Below are positions 57,713 through 64,000 of a DNA stretch of 64,000 nt, in pieces. Positions within the stretch are counted from its first letter, which is position 1; each line of letters begins with the position of its first letter. Under the pieces are notes generated by a model. That model ran no database searches. It saw only the letters and a list, made by a program, of their open reading frames with translations, and had not been told where the DNA came from. The translations under genes were made by a program, and so were the position numbers. This DNA comes from an uncultured Pelagibacteraceae bacterium (GTDB taxonomy: Bacteria; Pseudomonadota; Alphaproteobacteria; Pelagibacterales; Pelagibacteraceae): NCBI GenBank assembly GCA_902588925.1, contig CACIRB010000002.1, positions 19,211 to 83,210 on the forward strand. The letters run 5' to 3'.

Positions 57713-57740
57713 TTGACTTTGATTAATCTTCTTATATAAA
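57713..57740 (+). promoter_or_regulatory. Candidate promoter of the alpha operon (rpsM)
   Basis: TTGACT (57713-57718), a 16-bp spacer and TATAAA (57735-57740), 23 nt before the rpsM ATG, in the 55-nt spacer after adk. The spacing is identical to the rpsD promoter boxes. It would allow rpsM-rpsK-rpoA-rplQ to be made independently of the long upstream transcript. Confidence 0.6.
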
Positions 57741-57763
57741 AGGCACAATTTATCACAAAAATT

Positions 57764-58147
57764 ATGGCTCGTATCGCAGGTATAAACATTCCACAAAATA
57801 AACTTGTCCACATTGGACTTACATATATTTACGGAATAGGAGATAAATTCTCACAACAAATTTGTTCTTCTCTAGAAATTCCAAGAGCCAAAAGAGTGAA
57901 TGAGTTAACTGATGATGAAATTTTAAAAATAAGAGAATACATCGATCAAAATTTTAAAGTCGAAGGAGATCTAAGAAGAGATTATTCTTTAAGTATTAAA
58001 AGATTAATAGATCTTGCATGTTATCGAGGAACAAGACATAGAAAAAAATTACCTGTAAGAGGTCAAAGAACAAGATGTAATGCAAGAACAAGAAAAGGAA
58101 AAGCAATCGCTATTGCAGGGAAGAAATTAACACCAACTAAAAAATAA
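57764..58147 (+). CDS. rpsM: 30S ribosomal protein S13
   Basis: Head protein contacting the P-site tRNA and L5. [25 protein letters not shown] (helix-two-turn-helix) and [28 protein letters not shown]. 127 residues. rpmJ (L36) is not present between secY and rpsM, a place it occupies in some bacteria. Confidence 0.98.
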   Translation: MARIAGINIPQNKLVHIGLTYIYGIGDKFSQQICSSLEIPRAKRVNELTDDEILKIREYIDQNFKVEGDLRRDYSLSIKRLIDLACYRGTRHRKKLPVRGQRTRCNARTRKGKAIAIAGKKLTPTKK

Positions 58148-58149
58148 TA

Positions 58150-58599
58150 ATGGCAAAAACAGAGAAAACTGACAATAAAGATCAGAAGGTAGAAAAATCT
58201 TCTAAAAAAAGTGCAAAGAGCTCTTATTCAAAAAAGAAAAAGATAAAAAAGAATATTTTAAATGGAATTGCCTATGTACAGTCAACATTTAATAATACAA
58301 TAATTTCAATTGCTGATACAAATGGAAATGTAATATCTTGGGCTTCTGCTGGACAGAAAGGATTTAAAGGTTCAAGAAAATCTACACCTTATGCAGCACA
58401 AATAGCGGCAGATTCTGCTGCTTCAAAAGCATTAGAGTATGGAATGAAAACTTTATCGGTTGAGGTTAAAGGACCTGGTTCAGGAAGAGAAACAGCATTA
58501 AGAGCTTTACAAGCCAGAGGTTTTAAAATTTTGTCAATTAAAGATACAACACCGATGCCTCATAATGGAACTAGACCACCAAAAAAAAGGAGAGTTTAA
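58150..58599 (+). CDS. rpsK: 30S ribosomal protein S11
   Basis: Platform protein at the E site. [50 protein letters not shown], then [22 protein letters not shown] and [15 protein letters not shown]. 149 residues owing to a Lys/Ser-rich N-terminal extension of about 20 residues ([15 protein letters not shown]) compared with E. coli. It overlaps rpoA by 1 nt. Confidence 0.97.
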   Translation: MAKTEKTDNKDQKVEKSSKKSAKSSYSKKKKIKKNILNGIAYVQSTFNNTIISIADTNGNVISWASAGQKGFKGSRKSTPYAAQIAADSAASKALEYGMKTLSVEVKGPGSGRETALRALQARGFKILSIKDTTPMPHNGTRPPKKRRV

Positions 58600-59627
58600 T
58601 GGAAGTAGAAAATGTAAATGTTAAAAATTGGAAATCTTTGATTAAACCATCTAAATTAGATGTGCAAATTAGTGACGACTTAACTCATGCTAAGATTATA
58701 GCTGAACCTTTAGAAAAAGGTTACGGATTAACTTTAGGAAATTCTTTAAGAAGAATTTTGCTTTCTTCAATTAGAGGAGCTGCAGTTACTTCAATTCAAA
58801 TAGATGGTGTTCTACATGAATTTACATCAATCAAAGGTGTAAGAGAGGACGTAACAGATATTGTTTTAAATGTTAAATCATTAGCCTTAAAAAGTAATTC
58901 AGAAGGTACAAAAAAATTAGTTTTAGATGCAAAAGGTCCAGGTGAAATAAAAGCTTCAGATATTGCACCTGCGACAGATGTAGAAATATTAAATCCAGAG
59001 TTAGTAATATGTAACTTAGATGAAAATACAACTTTTCACATGGAAATGAATGTAAACACTGGAAAAGGTTATGTTCCAGCAGAACTAAACAAACCAGAGG
59101 AGCCACCATTGGGTTTAATTGCGATTGACTCTTTGTATAGCCCAGTAAAAAAAGTTTCTTATTCTGTTAGCACAGCAAGAGAAGGTAAAGCTCTTGATTA
59201 TGATAAATTAACGATGGAAGTTGAGACAAATGGTTCAATTTCTGCTGAAGATGCTGTTGCGTATTCTGCTAGAATTTTTCAAGACCAATTGAAAATGTTT
59301 GTTAATTTTGACGAACCAGTTGAAGCTCCAGTAAAAGAAGTTTCATCTGAACCTGAGTTTAATAAGAATTTATTAAGAAAAGTTGATGAACTAGAGTTAT
59401 CTGTTAGATCAATGAATTGCTTAAAAAACGACAATATAATTTATATTGGTGATTTAGTTCAAAAATCTGAGGGCGAAATGTTAAGAACCCCAAACTTTGG
59501 TAGAAAATCTTTAAACGAGATTAAAGAAGTTTTAACTGGAATGTCTCTGTATTTAGGTATGGAAATACCAAACTGGCCACCAGATAATATTGCAGAAATG
59601 TCAAAAAAATTAGAGGAAGCAATTTAA
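58599..59627 (+). CDS. rpoA: RNA polymerase alpha subunit
   Basis: 342 residues. The N-terminal dimerisation domain has [45 protein letters not shown]. The C-terminal domain has [45 protein letters not shown], which contacts UP elements and activators. The stop overlaps rplQ by 1 nt. Confidence 0.99.
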   Translation: MEVENVNVKNWKSLIKPSKLDVQISDDLTHAKIIAEPLEKGYGLTLGNSLRRILLSSIRGAAVTSIQIDGVLHEFTSIKGVREDVTDIVLNVKSLALKSNSEGTKKLVLDAKGPGEIKASDIAPATDVEILNPELVICNLDENTTFHMEMNVNTGKGYVPAELNKPEEPPLGLIAIDSLYSPVKKVSYSVSTAREGKALDYDKLTMEVETNGSISAEDAVAYSARIFQDQLKMFVNFDEPVEAPVKEVSSEPEFNKNLLRKVDELELSVRSMNCLKNDNIIYIGDLVQKSEGEMLRTPNFGRKSLNEIKEVLTGMSLYLGMEIPNWPPDNIAEMSKKLEEAI

Positions 59628-60070
59628 TGAGACACGGCTTAGCCAACAAAAAACTAAATAGAACTTCTGAGCATAGAAAAGCTCTATTAAAGAATATGTT
59701 AAATTCTTTAATAAAATATGAACAGATCAAAACTACATTGCCAAAAGCAAAGTTCTTGAGACCACAAGCTGACAAAATTATTACATTAGGTAAAAAAGAT
59801 ACATTACAAACAACTAAAATGCTTGTATCTCAACTACAGGATATTAAATCTGCTGATAAAGTAAAAAAAACTCTATCTAAAAGATATTCAAATAGAAAAG
59901 GTGGCTACACAAGAATTATTAAAGCGGGTTTTAGATATGGTGATAATGCACCAATGGCAATAATAGAATTTGTAGATAGAGATGTAGAAGCTAAAAGAAT
60001 AGATAAGAAGAAAAAAGATACATCAAAACAAGTTCCAAAAACAGAAGAAAATAAACAAGCTACAGCTTAA
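59627..60070 (+). CDS. rplQ: 50S ribosomal protein L17
   Basis: Last gene of the alpha operon. [56 protein letters not shown] and [28 protein letters not shown]. 147 residues, with a Lys-rich C-terminal extension ([15 protein letters not shown]) beyond the usual core. Confidence 0.97.
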   Translation: MRHGLANKKLNRTSEHRKALLKNMLNSLIKYEQIKTTLPKAKFLRPQADKIITLGKKDTLQTTKMLVSQLQDIKSADKVKKTLSKRYSNRKGGYTRIIKAGFRYGDNAPMAIIEFVDRDVEAKRIDKKKKDTSKQVPKTEENKQATA

Positions 60071-60080
60071 ATCATAAGTC

Positions 60081-60998
60081 ATGAACAAGTCCTACATCGT
60101 TGATTCAACGTGTAATGATATGCGTATTGATAGATGGATGAGATTAAATATTGGAAAAATACCACAAGGTCTAATTGAAAAATATCTTAGGACAGGGAAA
60201 ATTAAAATTAACAAAAAAAAAATTAAAAGCTCTTACAAAATAAAAAAAGGAGATCAGATAAATATATTTAATATTGAATTTAAAGAAAGAGTAGAGCAAA
60301 AAAAAATAAAATTTTTACCAACTAAAGAAATAATAAAATCAAACGAAGATCAAATAATTGATAATAATGATAATTTTGTTGTATTAAATAAAGCATCAGG
60401 AATATCGGTGCAAGGTGGTACAAAATCTAAAAAAAACTTAGTTGATATTTTTGCAAAGAGTGAAATTTTTAAAGGGACAAAACCTTATTCAGTTCATAGA
60501 TTAGACAAAGATACATCTGGCGTATTTATAATGGCGAAAAATAGAGAGAGCGCACAGTTACTAACATCTTTATTTAGATTAAGAAAAGTACATAAAACTT
60601 ATCTTGCGATATGCCAAGGAGAAATAAATAAAAACACAGGTGTTTGGGATGACGACTTAATAAGATACGATGGAGATAAAAGGTTAGTTGAAAAAGCAAG
60701 AACTATATTTAAGGTAATAGATAAAAATTCTGAAGCATCTTTATTGGAGTTAAAACCAATAACAGGAAGAAAACATCAGTTACGTAAACAACTTTTTGCA
60801 ATTGGAAATCCTATATTTGGTGATACGAAATACAAACTATCTAATTCAGATAAAGGTATAAATAAAAATCTCATGCTGCACTCGTATCAAATTAAATTTA
60901 AAATAAATGATGTGAAACATACTTATTCAGCCTTATTACCAGAATATTTTAAAAAGTTGTTAAAATCAAAAAGACTTAGATTTTCAAATTTGAAATAA
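60081..60998 (+). CDS. RluC/RluD-type 23S rRNA pseudouridine synthase
   Basis: Isomerises uridines in large-subunit rRNA. An N-terminal S4 RNA-binding domain ([30 protein letters not shown], residues 14-43) is followed by the catalytic RluA-family domain: [18 protein letters not shown] near residue 140 contains the catalytic Asp, and [24 protein letters not shown] is the second motif. 305 residues. RluC is favoured by the short S4 linker, but RluD cannot be excluded. It lies 10 nt after rplQ and its end overlaps the convergent lipB by 23 nt. Confidence 0.9.
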   Translation: MNKSYIVDSTCNDMRIDRWMRLNIGKIPQGLIEKYLRTGKIKINKKKIKSSYKIKKGDQINIFNIEFKERVEQKKIKFLPTKEIIKSNEDQIIDNNDNFVVLNKASGISVQGGTKSKKNLVDIFAKSEIFKGTKPYSVHRLDKDTSGVFIMAKNRESAQLLTSLFRLRKVHKTYLAICQGEINKNTGVWDDDLIRYDGDKRLVEKARTIFKVIDKNSEASLLELKPITGRKHQLRKQLFAIGNPIFGDTKYKLSNSDKGINKNLMLHSYQIKFKINDVKHTYSALLPEYFKKLLKSKRLRFSNLK

Positions 60999-61593
60999 AA
61001 TTTTTAATAATTTCATTATTCAAGTTAGAATAATCTTGATTTGAAATTTTTTTTAAATTTGTAACACCTTTATCAGAAATTCCACAAGGTACTATTTTTT
61101 TATAATTTTCTAAATTATTATCAATATTTATTGCAAATCCATGATATGCAATCCATTTTCTTACTCTAATGCCTATAGCAGCAATTTTTTTAATTTCATT
61201 TTTATCTTCATACCAGATACCAATATTTTCTTTATCAGGAAATGTTTCAATTTTATATTTTTTTAAACTTTGAATAATTGTATTTTCAATAATTGTAATA
61301 AATTTTCTAATGTCTTTTTTTTTTCTTAGATCAATAACAAAATAACAAATCAATTGACCTGGCCCATGATATGTAATTTTTCCACCTCTGTTTGTTTTTA
61401 ATAGATCAATTGATTTATCAATTATTTCATTTTCTTTATACGAGGTTCCTGCAGTAAAAATTTCAGGATGTTCCAAAATCCAAATTAATTCTTTTTCTTT
61501 ATTAGCTGAAATATTTTTTAATCTAGTCTCTAATACATCAATTGCTTCAAAATAATTTACCGGTTTTATTGACTTTTTGATCTCTATATCCAT
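60976..61593 (-). CDS. lipB: Octanoyl-[acyl-carrier-protein] : protein N-octanoyltransferase
   Basis: Transfers octanoate from ACP to lipoyl domains as the first step of lipoate synthesis. [69 protein letters not shown] (catalytic Lys) and [14 protein letters not shown] (catalytic Cys) are the LipB signatures. 205 residues. The last 23 nt overlap the 3' end of the pseudouridine synthase gene on the other strand. Confidence 0.96.
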   Translation of the reverse strand: MDIEIKKSIKPVNYFEAIDVLETRLKNISANKEKELIWILEHPEIFTAGTSYKENEIIDKSIDLLKTNRGGKITYHGPGQLICYFVIDLRKKKDIRKFITIIENTIIQSLKKYKIETFPDKENIGIWYEDKNEIKKIAAIGIRVRKWIAYHGFAINIDNNLENYKKIVPCGISDKGVTNLKKISNQDYSNLNNEIIKNFISNLKI

Positions 61594-61654
61594 TTAAAAA
61601 TTGTAATATTTTAATTATGTATTAATAGTGCACAACTAAATTATAGGTACATTT

Positions 61655-63028
61655 ATGTCTTTAATTAAAAAAACTAAAGATAAAAAAGTAAATTTTGAAT
61701 TCAATAAAGAATATTTAAGAGTTGTTACCTCTAAAATAGCCAACAATGATGCAAAATTTATTAACGACTCATTCAATGAAATGCACCCTGCGGATGCAGC
61801 AGATATAATTGAACAATTAAGCATTAGTGATAGAGAAAGTTTAATTAAACTAAATAATTTTAATATTGATGCTGAAGTTTTTGTAGAATTAAACGAGTCT
61901 ATACAAGCTGAAATAATTAAATATTTATCTTCAGATTCAATTGTAACTATTCTTACTAATTTAGAGTCAGACGATGCTATTTCGATTTTAGAAAACGTTC
62001 CTGAAGAGGACAAGAATACTATATTAAGCTCATTACCACCTAAGGACAGATTTGCCCTTCTAGAAAGCTTAAGTTATCCTGAGGATACAGCTGCTAGACT
62101 TATGCAGCGTGAGTTTACAGCTATACCAAGCAACTGGTCTGTGGGACAAACTATTGACTATTTAAGAGAAAATAAAGATCTGCCTGAAGAATTTTTGGAA
62201 ATATTTATTGTAAATGAAGAATTTAAACCTATTGGAACAGTTCCTTCGTCAAGAGTGCTAACTTCACCAAGAGACACAAAAATGGCAAGCATCATGTCCG
62301 AGTCTCAATTGTTAGTACCTGTAGATATGGATAAAGAGGAAGTGGCCAACCTATTTGAAAATTATAATCTAAATTCAGCAGCTGTAATTGATAAAAATAA
62401 TAAATTGGTAGGAATGATTATGAACGATGATGTTCTTACGGTCCTAAAAGAAGAAGCAGAAGAAGATGCATTAAGACTTGCTGGTGTAGGTGATGAGGAA
62501 ATTACTGATGGCGTTGTTACAAAAACAAAAAGAAGATTTAACTGGCTTTTACTGAATTTATTTACAGCATTTCTTGCAACTTGGTGTATTAGCTTGTTTG
62601 GAGCAACTATTGAGCAAATGGTTGTTCTCGCATTCTTGATGCCAATTGTTGCTTCAATGGGCGGTAATGCAGGAATGCAAACATTGGCTGTCACAGTAAG
62701 AACAATTGCAACAAATGACTTAACTCAAAATAATTTTTCATCAAATGTTTTTAAAGAATTTTCAATTGGTATATTAAATGGAATTATATTTGCTGCTATA
62801 AGTGCTTTAATAGTTCAAATTTGGTTTCAAGATAGTATTCTTTCTATAATCATCTCAATATCAATGGTACTTACAATGATTATAGCTGGACTGTTTGGTA
62901 TTCTTGTTCCTTTTACTTTAAAAAAAATGAATATCGATCCTGCAATTGCATCGAGTGTCTTTGTTACCACCATTACTGATGTTATAGGTTTTGTTTCATT
63001 TTTAGGTGTTGGAGCTTACTTTCTTTAA
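61655..63028 (+). CDS. mgtE: Magnesium transporter MgtE
   Basis: Mg2+ channel of the inner membrane. The cytosolic N domain (about residues 20-125, MHPADAADIIEQLSISDRESLIKLN and DDAISILENVPEEDKNTILSSLP) is followed by a CBS pair (RLMQREFTAIPSNWSV through LVGMIMNDDVLTVL, to about residue 255). Five transmembrane helices begin near residue 285, with the pore-lining MPIVASMGGNAGMQTLAVTVRTIA. Mg2+ binding between N and CBS domains gates the channel in the family. 457 residues. No M-box riboswitch fits the 61-nt upstream gap. Its stop shares bases with the convergent panC stop. Confidence 0.96.
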   Translation: MSLIKKTKDKKVNFEFNKEYLRVVTSKIANNDAKFINDSFNEMHPADAADIIEQLSISDRESLIKLNNFNIDAEVFVELNESIQAEIIKYLSSDSIVTILTNLESDDAISILENVPEEDKNTILSSLPPKDRFALLESLSYPEDTAARLMQREFTAIPSNWSVGQTIDYLRENKDLPEEFLEIFIVNEEFKPIGTVPSSRVLTSPRDTKMASIMSESQLLVPVDMDKEEVANLFENYNLNSAAVIDKNNKLVGMIMNDDVLTVLKEEAEEDALRLAGVGDEEITDGVVTKTKRRFNWLLLNLFTAFLATWCISLFGATIEQMVVLAFLMPIVASMGGNAGMQTLAVTVRTIATNDLTQNNFSSNVFKEFSIGILNGIIFAAISALIVQIWFQDSILSIIISISMVLTMIIAGLFGILVPFTLKKMNIDPAIASSVFVTTITDVIGFVSFLGVGAYFL

Positions 63029-63840
63029 AAATTATCAATCAATCTTACTTTATCAATATAATACGCAATAAATAAACGTGAGCTTCTAACAGTATTAGAT
63101 ATTTTAAGATCTTTAATTGATCTTAATTCTAAGTATTCAATTTTAATTTTTAAAAATTTCTCCAAATATTTCATTTTAATTCTCAAATGTTGTTTTATTT
63201 TTTTGTTTTTTGCCAAATTTCTTTTTAATTTAATTAAACTTTTGCTTAGAAAACTTGCTTTTCTAATACCATTTAAATCCAAATGATTATTTCTTGAAGA
63301 TAAAGCTATTTTGTTTTTATTTCTAATCGTTTTGCATGGAATAATAGAAGTTTTATATTTATTTTTTAAATAATTTTTTATTAAGAAATATTGTTGATAA
63401 TCTTTTTTACCCATAAATATTTTTTTGGGATTTACTAAATTTGTTAGTCTTTCCATTACATCTAGTACACCCTCAAAATGACCTTCTCTATATTTGGCAC
63501 ATAAAACTTTATATTTTTTTGTGATTTTTATGTTTGATTTTTTACTATTATTGTAAATATCTTTGAAACTTGGGATGTATAAGAAATCAACCTTTTTAGT
63601 TTTTTTTAAAATTTTAATATCCTCTTTAATATTTGTGGGATAATTCTTGAAATCTTTTTTGTTGTTAAATTGTTTGGGGTTGACAAAAATACTTACTATT
63701 GTCTTTTTGCAAGTTCGATTTGATCTATCTATAAGTGATAAATGACCCTCATGGATACTTCCCATTGTGGGAACAAAGCCAATATCATTAAAAGGCCTTA
63801 AAAATTTAAATAATGAATTATTATTTAATATAATTTTCAT
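63025..63840 (-). CDS. panC: Pantothenate synthetase
   Basis: Joins pantoate and beta-alanine using ATP. GFVPTMGSIHEGHLSLIDRS (HIGH-type motif) near residue 22, VSIFVNPKQFNNKKDF, KIFMGKKDYQQYFLIKNYL and ALSSRNNHLDLN are diagnostic. The ORF track starts at 63870; the ATG at 63840 (MKIILNNNSLF) places VPTMG at the usual distance from the N-terminus and is preferred, giving 271 residues. It is divergent from galU with a 34-nt gap. The sequence is notably Lys-rich, in line with the genome. Confidence 0.92.
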   Translation of the reverse strand: MKIILNNNSLFKFLRPFNDIGFVPTMGSIHEGHLSLIDRSNRTCKKTIVSIFVNPKQFNNKKDFKNYPTNIKEDIKILKKTKKVDFLYIPSFKDIYNNSKKSNIKITKKYKVLCAKYREGHFEGVLDVMERLTNLVNPKKIFMGKKDYQQYFLIKNYLKNKYKTSIIPCKTIRNKNKIALSSRNNHLDLNGIRKASFLSKSLIKLKRNLAKNKKIKQHLRIKMKYLEKFLKIKIEYLELRSIKDLKISNTVRSSRLFIAYYIDKVRLIDNF

Positions 63841-63874
63841 TTGTATTAAAAATCTAGATAAGTAAAACATTTAT

Positions 63875-64000
63875 ATGATTAAACAAGCAATTATTCCTCT
63901 AGCAGGTCAAGGAACTAGGCTTTTGCCTTTAACAAGTGTTTTTGCAAAAGAACTTCTTCCAATAAATGGAAAGCCTGGAATTGAATATATTTTAGATGAG
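63875..64000 (+). CDS. galU: UTP-glucose-1-phosphate uridylyltransferase, N-terminal end (partial)
   Basis: Not in the ORF track because it runs off the window. The 42 visible codons give [20 protein letters not shown] followed by [19 protein letters not shown], the nucleotidyltransferase signature (GxGTR...PK-like loop, here AKELLPI) of GalU. Makes UDP-glucose for surface polysaccharide and possibly for glucosylglycerate. A related glucose-1-phosphate thymidylyltransferase (RmlA) is less likely because the spacing [15 protein letters not shown]-like is GalU-style. Confidence 0.85.
   Translation, partial: MIKQAIIPLAGQGTRLLPLTSVFAKELLPINGKPGIEYILDE

Noticed and set aside
31319-60070. rRNA operon expected near tRNA and ribosomal protein genes
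   Set aside because: No 16S, 23S or 5S sequence was recognised anywhere in the window.
61594-61654. Possible Mg2+ riboswitch (M-box) upstream of mgtE
   Set aside because: The divergent gap is 61 nt, far too short for an M-box, and no conserved stem was seen.
1-64000. CRISPR array or tandem repeat locus
   Set aside because: No regularly spaced direct repeats were seen; the only sizeable repeat noticed is the tRNA-Thr half.

Overview
The window reads as a chromosomal segment of a SAR11-clade alphaproteobacterium (Pelagibacterales, Candidatus Pelagibacter-like). The basis is very AT-rich DNA with Lys/Asn/Ile-rich proteins, spacers of only a few bases with many 1-8 nt start/stop overlaps, the alphaproteobacterial purSQL-bolA-grxD block, and one uninterrupted tRNA-tuf to rplQ ribosomal super-block. 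This is recognition from gene content and style; no database search was run.

Layout. 0-8.4 kb (+): end of glmS, class II DAHP synthase, nadE, cysS, cimA, a DUF1989 protein, trmJ, rpsD and a methyltransferase with a membrane tail. 8.4-15.6 kb (-): sfsA-map-purB-purC-purS-purQ-purL-bolA-grxD, one tightly packed transcription unit joining purine synthesis to a BolA/monothiol glutaredoxin iron-sulfur pair. 15.6-19.9 kb: a CinA-N protein and a gamma-glutamylcyclotransferase (+), a probable glucosylglycerate pair gpgS/gpgP (-), then tRNA-Leu(UAA), nadK and an unlisted 45-aa membrane peptide (+).

19.9-30.5 kb is the accessory zone. A 51-bp repeat (49/51 identical by eye) consists of the 3' half of tRNA-Thr(UGU). 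One copy is part of the intact tRNA gene at 24.7-24.8 kb and the other is an orphan fragment at 19.93-19.98 kb. Between them lie about 4.8 kb with three surface-carbohydrate genes (a putative transferase, a carbamoyltransferase with an extra C-terminal domain, and a methyltransferase). This is the footprint of site-specific integration into the anticodon loop of a tRNA gene, but no integrase is present. Next to it lie fcl and gmd (GDP-L-fucose synthesis), a STELLO-like glycosyltransferase, a GT2 glycosyltransferase and a GT-C-like membrane protein. Together these probably build or decorate a fucose-containing cell-surface glycan.

30.6-60.1 kb is core information processing: rlmB (-), then on + tRNA-Tyr, tRNA-Gly, tuf, tRNA-Trp, secE, nusG, rplKAJL, rpoBC, rpsLG, fusA and the S10, spc and alpha operons up to rplQ. 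Promoter-like TTGACN-16-TATAAA boxes precede rpsD and rpsM, and a related one precedes tRNA-Tyr. L30 (rpmD) is absent from its usual place between rpsE and rplO. 60.1-64 kb holds an RluC/D-type pseudouridine synthase, lipB, mgtE, panC and the start of galU.

No rRNA gene, CRISPR array, transposase, integrase or obvious toxin, defence or secondary-metabolite system was found. The most notable points are the tRNA-Thr bracketed island, the fused carbamoyltransferase, the candidate shared -10 box for two leaderless divergent genes at 15.6 kb, and the glucosylglycerate cassette.
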